DNA of 62,345 bases from Candidatus Rifleibacteriota bacterium (lineage in GTDB: Bacteria > Muiribacteriota > Ozemobacteria > Ozemobacterales > Ozemobacteraceae). Shown here in pieces: positions 29,044 to 38,256 of the stretch. Position numbers and translations under genes: made by a program. The notes under the pieces were generated by a model. That model made no database searches and was not told where the DNA came from. It saw nothing but the letters and a program-made list of their open reading frames with translations. Numbering within the stretch: the first letter of the stretch is position 1; the number at the start of each line of letters is the position of its first letter. The stretch spans positions 1-62,345 of the forward strand of contig JAAYVD010000167.1 in the NCBI GenBank assembly GCA_012517355.1. Reading direction: 5' to 3'.

Positions 29044-31443
29044 GTGAGAAAATCGCCGAAACAGTCCACCCTTTCCCCGGCTTCCCCGAAGCCGGGTCGC
29101 CTTCCTGATCCCGCCGCCCTCCCCCTCCGGACCCCGCAATGGTTCCGGTTCTTTCTCGACCGGCTCCAGGTGGGGTGCCTCATCTCCGACAGCGAAGGGC
29201 GGGTCCTGGCCGCCAACCCGGCCCTGATCGCCCTGGCGGGCTGCCGGGATCTCGCCGAACTCCAGGGGTTGGGGGCGACCGCCTTCTATGTCGACCAGGC
29301 CGACCGGCAGAAGATCCTGGCGGAACTGCACGCCCGGGGCAGCGTCCACCACCTGGAAGTCAGGTTGCAGCGGGCCACCGGCGAGCAGGTCTGGGCCCAC
29401 ATGAGCGGGTTCCTCCTGCGGGACGGCGGCGATGCCTCACCCCTGCTGTTCTCCCTCGTCGAGGACATCACCTCCCAGAAGAGCGCCCAACAACTCCTCG
29501 AATCCCAGCAGGAGCTGCTGCACAGCATCGGAGCCAATCTCCCCGACGGCGCGGTCTACCGCCTCGTCCATGCCCCCGACGGCCGTCGTTTCTTCGACTA
29601 TACCAGTGCGGGATTCGACGACCTGTTCGGCCTCCCCCCCGGGGCCGCCCGCCAGGACGCCGGCGTCGTGTATTCCCGCGTCCATCCCGAAGACGTGGAG
29701 GCCGCCATCCGCGCCGAAGCCGAAGCGGTGCGCACGGGTTCCCCCTACCGTCACGAGTGCCGGTTCGTCCTGCCCGGCAACCGGATCCGGTGGGTTCGTT
29801 GGCATTCGTTGCCGCGCCCCGCCCCCGACGGCGGCACCATCTGGAGCGGCCTCCTCCTCGACGTGACGGCCCGCCGGGAAGCCGAAGACCGTTTGCGGGA
29901 GAGCGAGGAGACCTTCCGCGGTCTGGTGGAGGTCTCTCCCGATGGCATCTCCCTGACCGATGGGGAAGGCCGGTTCCTGGCCATCAATCACCGATTCTCC
30001 GAACTGTTCGGCTACCAGGACGTCCATGAGATGAACGCCATCGGCCTCCACACCCACGATCTGGTCGATCCCTCGTCGGCCGGCGCCCTCGCCGAGTTCG
30101 CCCGGCTCCTGCAGGAACAAAAAGCCGCCCACTCTTTCCTGCTGCGCGTCCGCCGCCGCGACGGCTCGGTCTTTCCCGCCGAACTGAGCGCCACCCTGCG
30201 GGGCGACGCAGAGCAGGGCCAGATCTTCGTCCAGACGATCATCCGCGACGTGTCCGAACGGGAAAGGGAGCTCGAGGATCGGCGCCGCCTGGAGCTGCAG
30301 GTGCAGCAGGCCCAGAAGATGGACAGCCTGGGCCAGCTCGCCAGCGGGGTCGCCCACGACTTCAACAACCTGTTGTCGGTGATCCTCGGCAACACCGATC
30401 TCGCCCTGCGTGAGGTGCCCGAAGGGTCCCCCGTCCGGCAGCGACTGACCGAGATCTCCCGGGTCGTCCACCGCGCCGCCGACCTGTGCGGGCAGATGCT
30501 CGCCTACTCGGGGCGGGGCAGCCTGACGCTCGTTCCCCTCGACCTGTCGGCCCTGGTGCGGGAAATGTCCCGGATGCTCGAAGTGGCCATCTCCCGCAAG
30601 GTCACCCTCCAGATGGACCTCCCGGCCGGCCTGCCCCTGTTCGAAGGCGACCCCACCCAGATCCGGCAGGTGGTCATGAATCTCATCCTCAACGGCAGCG
30701 AGGCCATCGGGGAAACGGCGGGGGCCATCTCGGTCACCACCGGCACCGGCCGGCCGCCGGGCCGGCTGGCCACCGACTTCACCTGGTTCGGCGCAACCCC
30801 CACCGGACCGACGGTCTTTCTCGAAGTGGCCGATACCGGCCACGGCATAGACGGGGTGACCATCCAGAAGATCTTCGATCCCTTCTTCTCGACCAAGTTC
30901 TCGGGCCGCGGCCTCGGGCTGGCCACCGTCCTGGGCATCGTCCACAGTCACCACGGCGCGATCGGGGTGGCCAGCGCTCCCGGCTCCGGCACGACCTTCC
31001 GGACCCTTCTGCCCGCCCCGCCGGGGCTGACCAGGACCGCCGCGTCGCCGGAGCGGAAGCCACCGGCCTGGCAGGGCCATGGGACCATCCTGGTCGCCGA
31101 GGACGAAGAGGGAATCCGCTCCCTCCTGCAGGAGATGCTCGAGCCCATCGGTTTCTCCGTCCTGGGCGCGGCCGACGGTCGCCAGGCCCTGGATCTCTTT
31201 CGCCGGCACCGGGAGGAGATCCGCGGCGTCATCCTCGACCTGACGATGCCCCGGCTCGACGGCGCCGAGACCTTCCGCGAGATGGCCCGGATCGACCCGA
31301 AGGTCAAGGCCCTGTTCATCAGCGGGCTGGCCCTGCCGAAAGGCGGCCCCGAACCCCGCCTGCCGCCGGGCGCCCGTTCCCTGAGCAAACCGTTCACCGT
31401 GGAACGGCTCGTCCAGACCCTGAAACAGACCCTGGAAGGCTGA
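29044..31443 (+). CDS. Soluble PAS hybrid histidine kinase with receiver domain
   Basis: 799 residues, no membrane segment. Three PAS domains (about 35-150, 155-275, 290-400), a HisKA dimerisation helix with the phospho-His in LASGVAHDFNNLLSVI, and a HATPase domain (NLILNGSEA for the N box, DTGHGID, IFDPFFSTK, GRGLGLATV). The chain ends in a receiver domain with acidic ILVAEDEEG, phospho-Asp in ILDLTMPRLDG and Lys in SLSKPF. The H box with HDFNNLL is the type found in hybrid kinases such as those linked to NtrB-like subfamilies. GTG 29044 is the start; the ribosome site is weak. It has no paired regulator nearby, so the output target is unknown. Confidence 0.9.
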   Translation: MRKSPKQSTLSPASPKPGRLPDPAALPLRTPQWFRFFLDRLQVGCLISDSEGRVLAANPALIALAGCRDLAELQGLGATAFYVDQADRQKILAELHARGSVHHLEVRLQRATGEQVWAHMSGFLLRDGGDASPLLFSLVEDITSQKSAQQLLESQQELLHSIGANLPDGAVYRLVHAPDGRRFFDYTSAGFDDLFGLPPGAARQDAGVVYSRVHPEDVEAAIRAEAEAVRTGSPYRHECRFVLPGNRIRWVRWHSLPRPAPDGGTIWSGLLLDVTARREAEDRLRESEETFRGLVEVSPDGISLTDGEGRFLAINHRFSELFGYQDVHEMNAIGLHTHDLVDPSSAGALAEFARLLQEQKAAHSFLLRVRRRDGSVFPAELSATLRGDAEQGQIFVQTIIRDVSERERELEDRRRLELQVQQAQKMDSLGQLASGVAHDFNNLLSVILGNTDLALREVPEGSPVRQRLTEISRVVHRAADLCGQMLAYSGRGSLTLVPLDLSALVREMSRMLEVAISRKVTLQMDLPAGLPLFEGDPTQIRQVVMNLILNGSEAIGETAGAISVTTGTGRPPGRLATDFTWFGATPTGPTVFLEVADTGHGIDGVTIQKIFDPFFSTKFSGRGLGLATVLGIVHSHHGAIGVASAPGSGTTFRTLLPAPPGLTRTAASPERKPPAWQGHGTILVAEDEEGIRSLLQEMLEPIGFSVLGAADGRQALDLFRRHREEIRGVILDLTMPRLDGAETFREMARIDPKVKALFISGLALPKGGPEPRLPPGARSLSKPFTVERLVQTLKQTLEG

Positions 31444-31620
31444 CGCGCCCTGGCCTGGGCAGGCCGGCGTGTCCCCGACCAGCCCGGCAACGAAACGCTG
31501 GCTTTGCCGTGGGGCCTGTGCTTCCGGGGAGCCACGACCCCAGACGACCCCATCGGGGAAAGGGGCCAGGTGACGTGGTTCCGACCTCCAGGCCCGACGG
31601 GTCCCTGGGAGCCCCCCCGC
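31444..31620. other. Convergent intergenic gap
   Basis: It lies between the ends of the sensor kinase and pilB genes. It holds GGCCTGGGCAGGCC (31452-31465), a GC hairpin without a T-tract. No gene is seen. Confidence 0.35.
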
Positions 31621-33438
31621 TCAGTGCTCGCCCAGGGTGACCCGCACCACCTCTTCGATGGTCGTCTGGCCCAAAAGGGCCTTCCGCAGGGCCGACTCGC
31701 GCAGCGACAGCATGCCGTCCTCGACCGCCTGCCGGCGGATGTCGTCGGTGGAGCCGCCGTTGAGGATCAGTTCCCGCAGACGCTCGGTCATCGCCAGCAC
31801 CTCGTAGACGCCCACCCGCCCGCGCAGGCCGGCATTGTTGCAGGCCTCGCACCCTTTGCCGCGGTAGAACAGCAGGTTGCGCTCGTTGAGGTGGGGAAGG
31901 TCGAGCCGCCGCAGTAGTTCGGGCGTGATGCCGAGCTGGGCGAGCTGCTCGGCGCGGGGCTTGATCTCGGTCTTGCACTCCTTGCAGATGCGCCGCACCA
32001 GCCGCTGGGCCTGCACCAGCAGGACCGACGTCGTGATCATGAACGGCTCGATGCCCATGTTGGTCAGGCGGCCGATCGTGCCGGGAGCATCGTTGGTGTG
32101 CAGCGTCGACAGCACCAGGTGGCCGGTCATCGAGGCCTTGATGGCGATCTCGGCCGTCTCGAAATCGCGGATCTCCCCGACCATGATGATGTTCGGGTCC
32201 TGGCGCAGGAAGGACCGCAACGCCCCGGCGAAGGTGAGCCCGATCTCGGACCGGCACTGCAGCTGGTTGATGCCCGGCAGCATGTACTCGACCGGATCCT
32301 CGGCGGTCAGCACGTTCCGCTCGGCGGTGTTCAGGGTCGCCAGGGCCGAGTAGAGCGTCGTCGTCTTGCCCGACCCGGTGGGCCCCGTCACCAGCACGAT
32401 GCCGTAGGGCGCGGCGATGCCGGCCTTGAACCGGGCCAGGGTGCCAGGCTCGAAGCCGAGATCCTCGAGTTTGACCTTCAGGCTCGACTGGTCGAGGATG
32501 CGCATGACGATCTTTTCCCCCCACATCACCGGGATGATCGACACCCGCAGGTCGATGTTGCGCTGGTGCACCTTCAGCTTGATCCGGCCGTCCTGCGGCA
32601 ACCGCTTCTCGGCGATGTTCAGCGAGGCCATGATCTTGATGCGCGAGGCGATCGCCGCCGCCGCCTTCTTGGGAGGCTGCATCACCGTCTGCAACATGCC
32701 GTCCTGCCGGTACCGGACCCGCAGGTCCTTCTCGTGCGGCTCGATGTGGATGTCGGAGGCCCCGCTCTGGACGGCCTGGGCGATGACCAGGTGGCAGAGC
32801 CGGATGATCGGGGCGTCGTTCTCGTCGAAGTCCTGGCTCAGGTCGAGGTTGGCGGGATCCTCGGCGTCCTTGCTCATGGTGGTGATGTCGTCGATCAGCC
32901 GCTCGGTGAGGGTCCCTTCCCCGTGCGCCTCCTGCTGCGCCTTCGCCACCCCGGTCGGGGTGCCCACCACCGGCTTGACCATCAGCCCGGTGATGATGGC
33001 GACGTCGTCGATCGCGATGATGTTGAGCGGGTCGACCATGGCCACCGTCAGCTTGTTGCCCACCTTGTTGATGGGCACCAGCTGGTGCCGCCGCGCCAGG
33101 TGCTCGGGCACGAGCCGGGCGATGATCGGGTCGACCAGGTAGTTGCCCAGGTCGACGAACGGGATCCGCAGTTGCCGGCTCAAGACCTGGGCGATCTCGT
33201 TCTCGGTCACCAGGTGCATCTCGACCAGGATCGTGCCGAGCCTTTTCCCATGCTTCTTCTGCAACTCGAGCGCCTGGCGCAGCTGCTCCTCGGTGATCAG
33301 GCCGTCCTGCAGGAGGGCATCCCCCAGCCGGACCTTCCGGCCCGAGTCGGCAGGGGCGGCCAGGCCCCCCGGGGAAGCGGCGGAGGCCGGGGCGGATGGG
33401 GAAGCCGGGTTCGCCGGCGGCAGAATGGTGACGTTCAT
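31621..33438 (-). CDS. pilB: Type IV pilus assembly / type II secretion ATPase (PilB/GspE family)
   Basis: 605 residues. After a Pro/Ala-rich leader, an MshEN N-terminal domain (LGDALLQDGLITEEQLRQAL, residues about 35-185) precedes the hexameric ATPase: SGASDIHIEPHEKDLRVRYR, Walker A GPTGSGKTTTLYSAL (about 350), Asp box TAEDPVEY, Walker B NIIMVGEIRDFETAEIA and the His box TGHLVLSTLHTN. A tetracysteine zinc site (CKEC, CEAC) is kept. AGGAG precedes ATG 33438. It powers pilus extension or pseudopilus assembly at the inner membrane. The pseudopilin-like genes at 14.8-17.6 kb could be clients. PilT, PilC and PilD are not in the window. Confidence 0.92.
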   Translation of the reverse strand: MNVTILPPANPASPSAPASAASPGGLAAPADSGRKVRLGDALLQDGLITEEQLRQALELQKKHGKRLGTILVEMHLVTENEIAQVLSRQLRIPFVDLGNYLVDPIIARLVPEHLARRHQLVPINKVGNKLTVAMVDPLNIIAIDDVAIITGLMVKPVVGTPTGVAKAQQEAHGEGTLTERLIDDITTMSKDAEDPANLDLSQDFDENDAPIIRLCHLVIAQAVQSGASDIHIEPHEKDLRVRYRQDGMLQTVMQPPKKAAAAIASRIKIMASLNIAEKRLPQDGRIKLKVHQRNIDLRVSIIPVMWGEKIVMRILDQSSLKVKLEDLGFEPGTLARFKAGIAAPYGIVLVTGPTGSGKTTTLYSALATLNTAERNVLTAEDPVEYMLPGINQLQCRSEIGLTFAGALRSFLRQDPNIIMVGEIRDFETAEIAIKASMTGHLVLSTLHTNDAPGTIGRLTNMGIEPFMITTSVLLVQAQRLVRRICKECKTEIKPRAEQLAQLGITPELLRRLDLPHLNERNLLFYRGKGCEACNNAGLRGRVGVYEVLAMTERLRELILNGGSTDDIRRQAVEDGMLSLRESALRKALLGQTTIEEVVRVTLGEH

Positions 33439-33598
33439 GCGATCGCTCCTTTCGACACTCGACCTGCACATTCGGGGCTCGCGCGTTCGGCGTCTTCCGA
33501 AAGCCCCCCACCATCGTCATCGCATCCGCCGTGCCGACGACGCGGATCGGCCTGGGAAGCGGATCGACCGGTCCCTGGCCGCCAGACGACGAAAAGGG

Positions 33599-33604
33599 TA
33601 TACT
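33599..33604 (+). promoter_or_regulatory. -10-like element upstream of rtcR
   Basis: TATACT at 33599-33604, inside an AT-rich patch just before the rtcR ribosome site GAGGAG. A -35 match is weak (CTGGCC, 18 bases away). Confidence 0.35.
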
Positions 33605-33646
33605 ATTTCTACTATGAACATCTGATTTTTCTGAGGAGTCGGCCAG

Positions 33647-35299
33647 ATGACCCAGCCCTTGAGCGGTTTTTCGCTCCTCGACAACGAGCAGGACAAGGCG
33701 GCGGCCACCACCGTCCGGCGGTGGCGGCTGTTCCGGTCGACGGTGGCCTTCGCCCTCCAGGAGACCTTCCCCCTCACCACCCTGACCATCCTCTGGCAGC
33801 CAGGCCTGCGGGGGCAGGAAGCCCTGCTCGCCCGCGTCTGCGACGACATCCGCCGCCGCCTGGCCGAGCGCCGCCGGTCCCTCGACCTGCGGCTCCTCCC
33901 CGTCACCTTCGCCGACCCCTTCGACCTGCAGGACTGCTTCCAGGTCCTGTGGGACGCGGTGGAAGCCGACCACGCGGCCGCCGGCCCCGCCTTCTTCAAC
34001 CTGGGCAACGGCACCCACACCATGCAGATGGCCATGCTCCTGCTGGCCCGCTACCCGCCCGAGGGGCGGCCCCTCCACCTGCTGCAGGTCAGCCGCGACC
34101 GCGCCACCGCCGACCCCCTGGCCGCCACCACCTGGAAGGCGCAGGCCCGCCGCCTCGACCTCCGCTGGGAGAACCTCCGCCCCCTCGAACGCCGGGTCCG
34201 GCGCGAGAAGGGCGAGATCCTGCGCGCCGTGGCCCTGAAGCGGTCGCGCCACCCCGCCGCCGAACGCCTCTACCGCGAGATCGTCGAGATCGGCTGCTAC
34301 ACCGACGACCCCCTCCTCCTCACCGGCCCCACCGGCACCGGCAAGAGCCGCATCGCCCAGGAGATCCACCACGGCTGGGCCCGCCGGGCCGGCCGGCCCC
34401 AGGCCCCCTTCCTCGAGCTGAACGCCGCCGGCCTGTCGGGCGACCTGATCCGCTCCACCCTGTTCGGCCACACCCGCGGCGCCTTCACCGGGGCCACCGC
34501 CGACCGCGACGGCTTCCTGCTCGCCGCCGACCGCGGCACCCTCTTCCTCGACGAGATCGGCGAACTCGACCTGCGCTCCCAGGCCGAGCTGCTGCTGGCC
34601 CTCGAGACCCGCACCTTCTACCCGGTGGGCTCGACCCAGCGCAGGACCAGCGACTTCCGGCTGCTGTGCGCCACCAACCAGGACCTCCGCCGCATGGTGC
34701 AGGCGGGCACCTTCCGCGAGGACCTCTACACGCGGATCCGTTGCTGGGAGTTCCGGTTGCCCGGCATCCGCGACCTGCCGCGGGATTTCGAGGGCCACGT
34801 CGACCACGAGATCCGGCTGTTCAATGCCGCCGAGTTCCGCAAGGACAACCCGCAGCCGTTCCAGGTCGTCTTCGAGCCCGAGGCCAAGGCGGCCTACCTC
34901 GCCTTCGGCACCTCACCCGCCGCGCTCTGGGCCGGCAACTTCCGCGACCTGAAGTTCTCGGTGCGCCGGATGGCCATCAAGGCCCGTCTCCGCGAGACCC
35001 CCATCACGCCCGCCCTCGTCGCCGAAGAGATCGCCCATCTCGAAGGCCTGTGGGCCCCGGCCGCCCGGCCGCCGGCCGCCGACCTCGACGACACGCTGGC
35101 CCGCCTGGAGGAGCACGCCCGCCGCCGCCACCCCGCCATGCATCTGCTCGACGCCGTGGAGGCCACCCTCCTGACACGGGGCTACGAACGCGAGGGGAAC
35201 AAGGCCCGCGTCGCCCGGTGGCTGTACGAGTCGCCGGGCCAGACGCTGGCCAACCCCTCCAACCGCTTCCGGGAGCGCTTCAAGAGCCTCTTCCCCTGA
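33647..35299 (+). CDS. rtcR: RtcR-type sigma-54 activator with CARF-like sensor domain
   Basis: 550 residues. The N-terminal about 185 residues match the RtcR/CARF regulatory domain (TILWQPGLRGQEALLARV, FFNLGNGTHTMQMAMLLLA). A sigma-54 AAA+ domain follows: GPTGTGKS (227-234), the sigma-54 contact loop GAFTGA (278-283), FLDEIGEL Walker B, and LYTRIRCWEFRLPG. A C-terminal helix-turn-helix follows. RtcR normally activates rtcBA RNA-repair operons in response to RNA ends or cyclic nucleotides. No rtcA, rtcB or other repair gene lies in the window; the gene is divergent from pilB and the gene after it is on the other strand. GAGGAG precedes ATG 33647. Confidence 0.88.
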   Translation: MTQPLSGFSLLDNEQDKAAATTVRRWRLFRSTVAFALQETFPLTTLTILWQPGLRGQEALLARVCDDIRRRLAERRRSLDLRLLPVTFADPFDLQDCFQVLWDAVEADHAAAGPAFFNLGNGTHTMQMAMLLLARYPPEGRPLHLLQVSRDRATADPLAATTWKAQARRLDLRWENLRPLERRVRREKGEILRAVALKRSRHPAAERLYREIVEIGCYTDDPLLLTGPTGTGKSRIAQEIHHGWARRAGRPQAPFLELNAAGLSGDLIRSTLFGHTRGAFTGATADRDGFLLAADRGTLFLDEIGELDLRSQAELLLALETRTFYPVGSTQRRTSDFRLLCATNQDLRRMVQAGTFREDLYTRIRCWEFRLPGIRDLPRDFEGHVDHEIRLFNAAEFRKDNPQPFQVVFEPEAKAAYLAFGTSPAALWAGNFRDLKFSVRRMAIKARLRETPITPALVAEEIAHLEGLWAPAARPPAADLDDTLARLEEHARRRHPAMHLLDAVEATLLTRGYEREGNKARVARWLYESPGQTLANPSNRFRERFKSLFP

Positions 35300-35524
35300 C
35301 CTGCCCCGTCTTCCCCGGCCCCTGCTTCCCCTGGGCCGACCCTCCGCGCCGGACCAATCGACCGCCCGCGGCCGAGGTCCTTGGGAGCCCACTGGATGAG
35401 CAAGCAGGCGGCACCGTCAGCCTGCCAGAACCCTGCGCCCTGGCAAATTCGCGGGGTCGTCAGGGACCTTTTCGCGACCTGACCATGACGGGAGCTCCTG
35501 CGTCCGCGACCGTCCCCGTGGCCG

Positions 35525-37411
35525 TCAGGGCAGGTGCCAGGATTTGAAGAACGAGTAGGAACCCTTGTTCCCCGGGTTGATCTGCCAGACCGAGCACTCG
35601 CGCGGCTCCAGCGGCAGGGTGATCAGGCCCGCGCCCACCTGGCATGTCCGCCCCGTGAACACCTCCCGCAGCTCCACTTCCGAGAACAGCCAGCCCCAGG
35701 GGACGGTCAGCGTCACCGGCCGGGCCTGCGACGCGTCGTTCCAGGCCACCAGCGTGAACCGCTGCGGATCCTCGGGCAGCACCCGGAAGAACGCCACCAG
35801 GTCGGCCACCCCGTCGGTGAAGACCGGCTCCCACCGGCCCGCCCGCAGCTCGGGCGAGGCCTGGCGCAGCCGGATCAGCTCCTGCAGCTCGCGGGCGTCA
35901 GGTTCCAGACGCCGGGCCGGCCAGGTCTCCCACGGGACGGTCGCGCGGTTGTCGGGGTCCTTGGCCCCTTCCAGGCCGAACTCCTCGCCGTAGTAGACCA
36001 TCGGGATGCCCGGCAGCGTGAACTGCAGCCGCCGCGCCGCCCGCAGGAAGGCGGGGTCGGTGGCGAACTCGGTGCGCGCGCGCGGGATGTCGTGGGACGA
36101 CAGCATCTGGAACTGCCGGTAGGCCCCGCCCCCGTAGGCCATCTGCATGTTGCGCTGGAACTGGCCGTGGGAGATCGACTTCTGCCAGAGGGCCTTCAGC
36201 GAGGCGGTGAAGAAGTAGCTCTGCGTGCCGTCGAGCGCGTCCAGCCAGGGGGCCGAGTAGTTGCAGATCTCCCCGAGCACCGCCGCATCCGGGAAGCGGG
36301 CCTTCACCGCCTCGCTGATCCGGCGGCAGAGGGGGAAGGTCAGGTCGTTGGCGCAGTCGAGCCGCACCCCGTCGAACCCCTTCCCCAGCCAGAAAGCGAG
36401 CACGCTGTCCTCGCCCAGGAAGAGTTCGTCGAGCAGGTCGGGGTGGTCGAGCTGCAGCTCGGGCATGTGACCGTACCCCCACCAGCACAGGTATTTCCCG
36501 TCTTCCAGGAACCGGAAATACTGGCGCTCGCGGGCGCCCGCCCCGCCAGCGGCCGCCGCCCGGAACCACGGATGGTCGCGCGACACGTGGTTGAGCGCCA
36601 CGTCGAAGACCAGCCGGAGGCCCCGGGCGTGAGCCTGCCGCACCAGTTCGGCCAGGTCGTCCCAGGTGCCCAGGAGCGGATCGAGCGCCCGGAAGTCGGT
36701 GGTGTCGTAGCGGTGGTACGAGGGTGCGCGGTTGATCGGGGTCAGCAGGATGGCATCGGCCCCCAGTTCGCGGATGTGGTCCAGCCGCCCCGTCAATCCA
36801 CGCAGGTTGCCCCCGAAAAACTCGCGCCCCCCACGCCCACTGGCCCCCGGCCGGGCGGACCACGGCTGCAGAGGGATACCTTCAGGGACCGCCTCTGGGC
36901 CAGCCGTCTGACGATCCGAAGGGCCTCCGGCCGACAACGGTCGGCGGGGCGGGGTTTCCGCTCCACGCCGGTCCACCGCGCCAATCGACGCGGGGTCGGG
37001 AGGCTTCCCGTGAAGACGCGAAGACGCGACGGGAAGAGGGTCGAGGGGACCAGGGGTGGATGGGGGAAAGGGTGCTCCGCCCGAACCTGCGGCGGAATCC
37101 TCTGGCCGGCCCGGCTGGTCGGGCGCCGCCCCCGTTTCCCGCGGGCACCGGGAACCCTCCTCGCGGGCGAACCGGTCGGGAACGACCTGGTAGAACACGG
37201 CAGCGGACAGCCAGGCGGGGGCGGGGCCCGGCCCGCTCCCCTCCTCCCACCGGACCGGAGTCCGACCCGCGCCAGCAGCCGGGGCCCGCCCCGGCGCGGA
37301 CGCGACGGCCCGCCCCGCGGCCCCTTCCCCGGCAAGCCCGTTCTCCACGCCCGCCTGGCGGGCGGATGCACCGATCTGGCCGGTCGGGCCGGCCTGGGGA
37401 AATGCGCTCAT
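35525..37411 (-). CDS. GH13 alpha-amylase-family glycosidase (neopullulanase/maltodextrinase-like)
   Basis: 628 residues, no signal peptide, so cytoplasmic. GH13 signs: VFYQVVPDRFA, FFGGNLRGLTGRLDHIRELG, LTPINRAPSYHRYDTTDF, region I DVALNHVS, nucleophile D352 in GVRLDCAN, acid E381 in VLGEI and D441 in LSSHDIPR. It probably cleaves maltodextrins. The family has a short loop between PDRFA and FFGG; here it is about 110 residues of Pro, Gly, Arg and Ala. The ATG has AGGAGGA upstream and overlaps the stop of the TrmB-like gene (ATGA), so the regulator and enzyme are cotranscribed and coupled. Confidence 0.92.
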   Translation of the reverse strand: MSAFPQAGPTGQIGASARQAGVENGLAGEGAAGRAVASAPGRAPAAGAGRTPVRWEEGSGPGPAPAWLSAAVFYQVVPDRFAREEGSRCPRETGAAPDQPGRPEDSAAGSGGAPFPPSTPGPLDPLPVASSRLHGKPPDPASIGAVDRRGAETPPRRPLSAGGPSDRQTAGPEAVPEGIPLQPWSARPGASGRGGREFFGGNLRGLTGRLDHIRELGADAILLTPINRAPSYHRYDTTDFRALDPLLGTWDDLAELVRQAHARGLRLVFDVALNHVSRDHPWFRAAAAGGAGARERQYFRFLEDGKYLCWWGYGHMPELQLDHPDLLDELFLGEDSVLAFWLGKGFDGVRLDCANDLTFPLCRRISEAVKARFPDAAVLGEICNYSAPWLDALDGTQSYFFTASLKALWQKSISHGQFQRNMQMAYGGGAYRQFQMLSSHDIPRARTEFATDPAFLRAARRLQFTLPGIPMVYYGEEFGLEGAKDPDNRATVPWETWPARRLEPDARELQELIRLRQASPELRAGRWEPVFTDGVADLVAFFRVLPEDPQRFTLVAWNDASQARPVTLTVPWGWLFSEVELREVFTGRTCQVGAGLITLPLEPRECSVWQINPGNKGSYSFFKSWHLP

Positions 37412-38220
37412 GGGTTCCTCCTGCGGCAGCGGACGTTCTTCTCGTGGAGCGAGCCGAGCAGGAACTCCCGCCGCACCGGGTCCCGCCCGAGACGCTCCTG
37501 CATGCGGGCCAGGTAGACATCGTGATGGAAGTGCTCGGCCAGCACCGTGATCAGCAACGGGTTCCGGCTGGCCACGCCGAGGAACCGGCCCTCGGCATCC
37601 CGGCCACCGGTCAGGCAGAAGCGCTGGTCGAACACCCCCTGGATCCGTTCCTGCAGGGCCACCGACTCCAGGTTCAGCTCGCGCACGAACCACTCGTCGC
37701 CAGAGCCGGACAGGCCGGCCTCGGTCGTGAAACCGATGACCCGCACCCCGCGCCGGCGCGCGGCCGCGATCACGTCCCCGAAGGTGGCGACGGCCTCGGC
37801 GCTCACCGTCAGGCAGATCTCGTGACGCGCTTGCCGGAACGCCTCGCGCACCTCGTCCGCAAACCGGTCGGGGTCGGAGAAGTTGATCACCTGCTCGGCG
37901 GCCGGGTGCGGCACCAGGTGTTTCAACCCCTCGGCGATCGCCTCCAGGCAGTCGCTGCTGGTCCGCCGCAACTGCTGCACCAGCTGCCGGTAGGGAACGG
38001 CCTCGTAGACCTGCGGGTTGCCGGGGATCAGCCAGACCGCCCCCTTCCCGGCCAGGGCGTGCAGGGTCCCGTAGACCGAGGCCCGGGTCAGGACCAGGCG
38101 CCGGGCCAGTTCCGACCCGTTGGCCTTCCCCCCCTCCAGCAGGGCCACGTAGACCCGCGTCTCGAGGGCGGAAAACCCGAAGGCGGCGAACGCTTCCTGC
38201 AGGGACGGCTGGTTGCTCAT
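37408..38220 (-). CDS. TrmB-family transcriptional regulator
   Basis: 270 residues. N-terminal winged helix (LQEAFAAFGFSALETRVYVALL, GSELARRLVLTRASVYGTLHAL) and a PLD-like TrmB middle domain (residues about 105-240, with FADEVREAFRQARHEICLTVS). TrmB proteins are sugar-responsive regulators of maltodextrin genes in archaea and bacteria, which fits the cotranscribed amylase. ATG 38220 is chosen because the in-frame TTG at 38256 is part of the -35 box. The promoter places transcription start at or next to the ATG, so the message is probably leaderless. Probable autoregulation through the palindrome at 38223-38242. Confidence 0.88.
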   Translation of the reverse strand: MSNQPSLQEAFAAFGFSALETRVYVALLEGGKANGSELARRLVLTRASVYGTLHALAGKGAVWLIPGNPQVYEAVPYRQLVQQLRRTSSDCLEAIAEGLKHLVPHPAAEQVINFSDPDRFADEVREAFRQARHEICLTVSAEAVATFGDVIAAARRRGVRVIGFTTEAGLSGSGDEWFVRELNLESVALQERIQGVFDQRFCLTGGRDAEGRFLGVASRNPLLITVLAEHFHHDVYLARMQERLGRDPVRREFLLGSLHEKNVRCRRRNP

Positions 38221-38222
38221 AT

Positions 38223-38256
38223 GTTGTATACTATAATACAACTTATTTCGTGTCAA
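38223..38256 (-). promoter_or_regulatory. TrmB operon promoter with overlapping palindromic operator
   Basis: On the minus strand a perfect -35 TTGACA (38256-38251) is followed by TATAGT (15-base spacer) or TAGTAT (17). The -10 lies inside the 20-base inverted repeat GTTGTATACTATAATACAAC (38223-38242, plus-strand reading; perfect 7-base arms GTTGTAT/ATACAAC). A bound regulator would block the polymerase. The repeat ends two bases before the ATG. Confidence 0.75.

Noticed and set aside
38221-38256. TTG start for the TrmB-like gene
   Set aside because: The TTG is part of the TTGACA -35 box and the frame runs through the palindromic operator.
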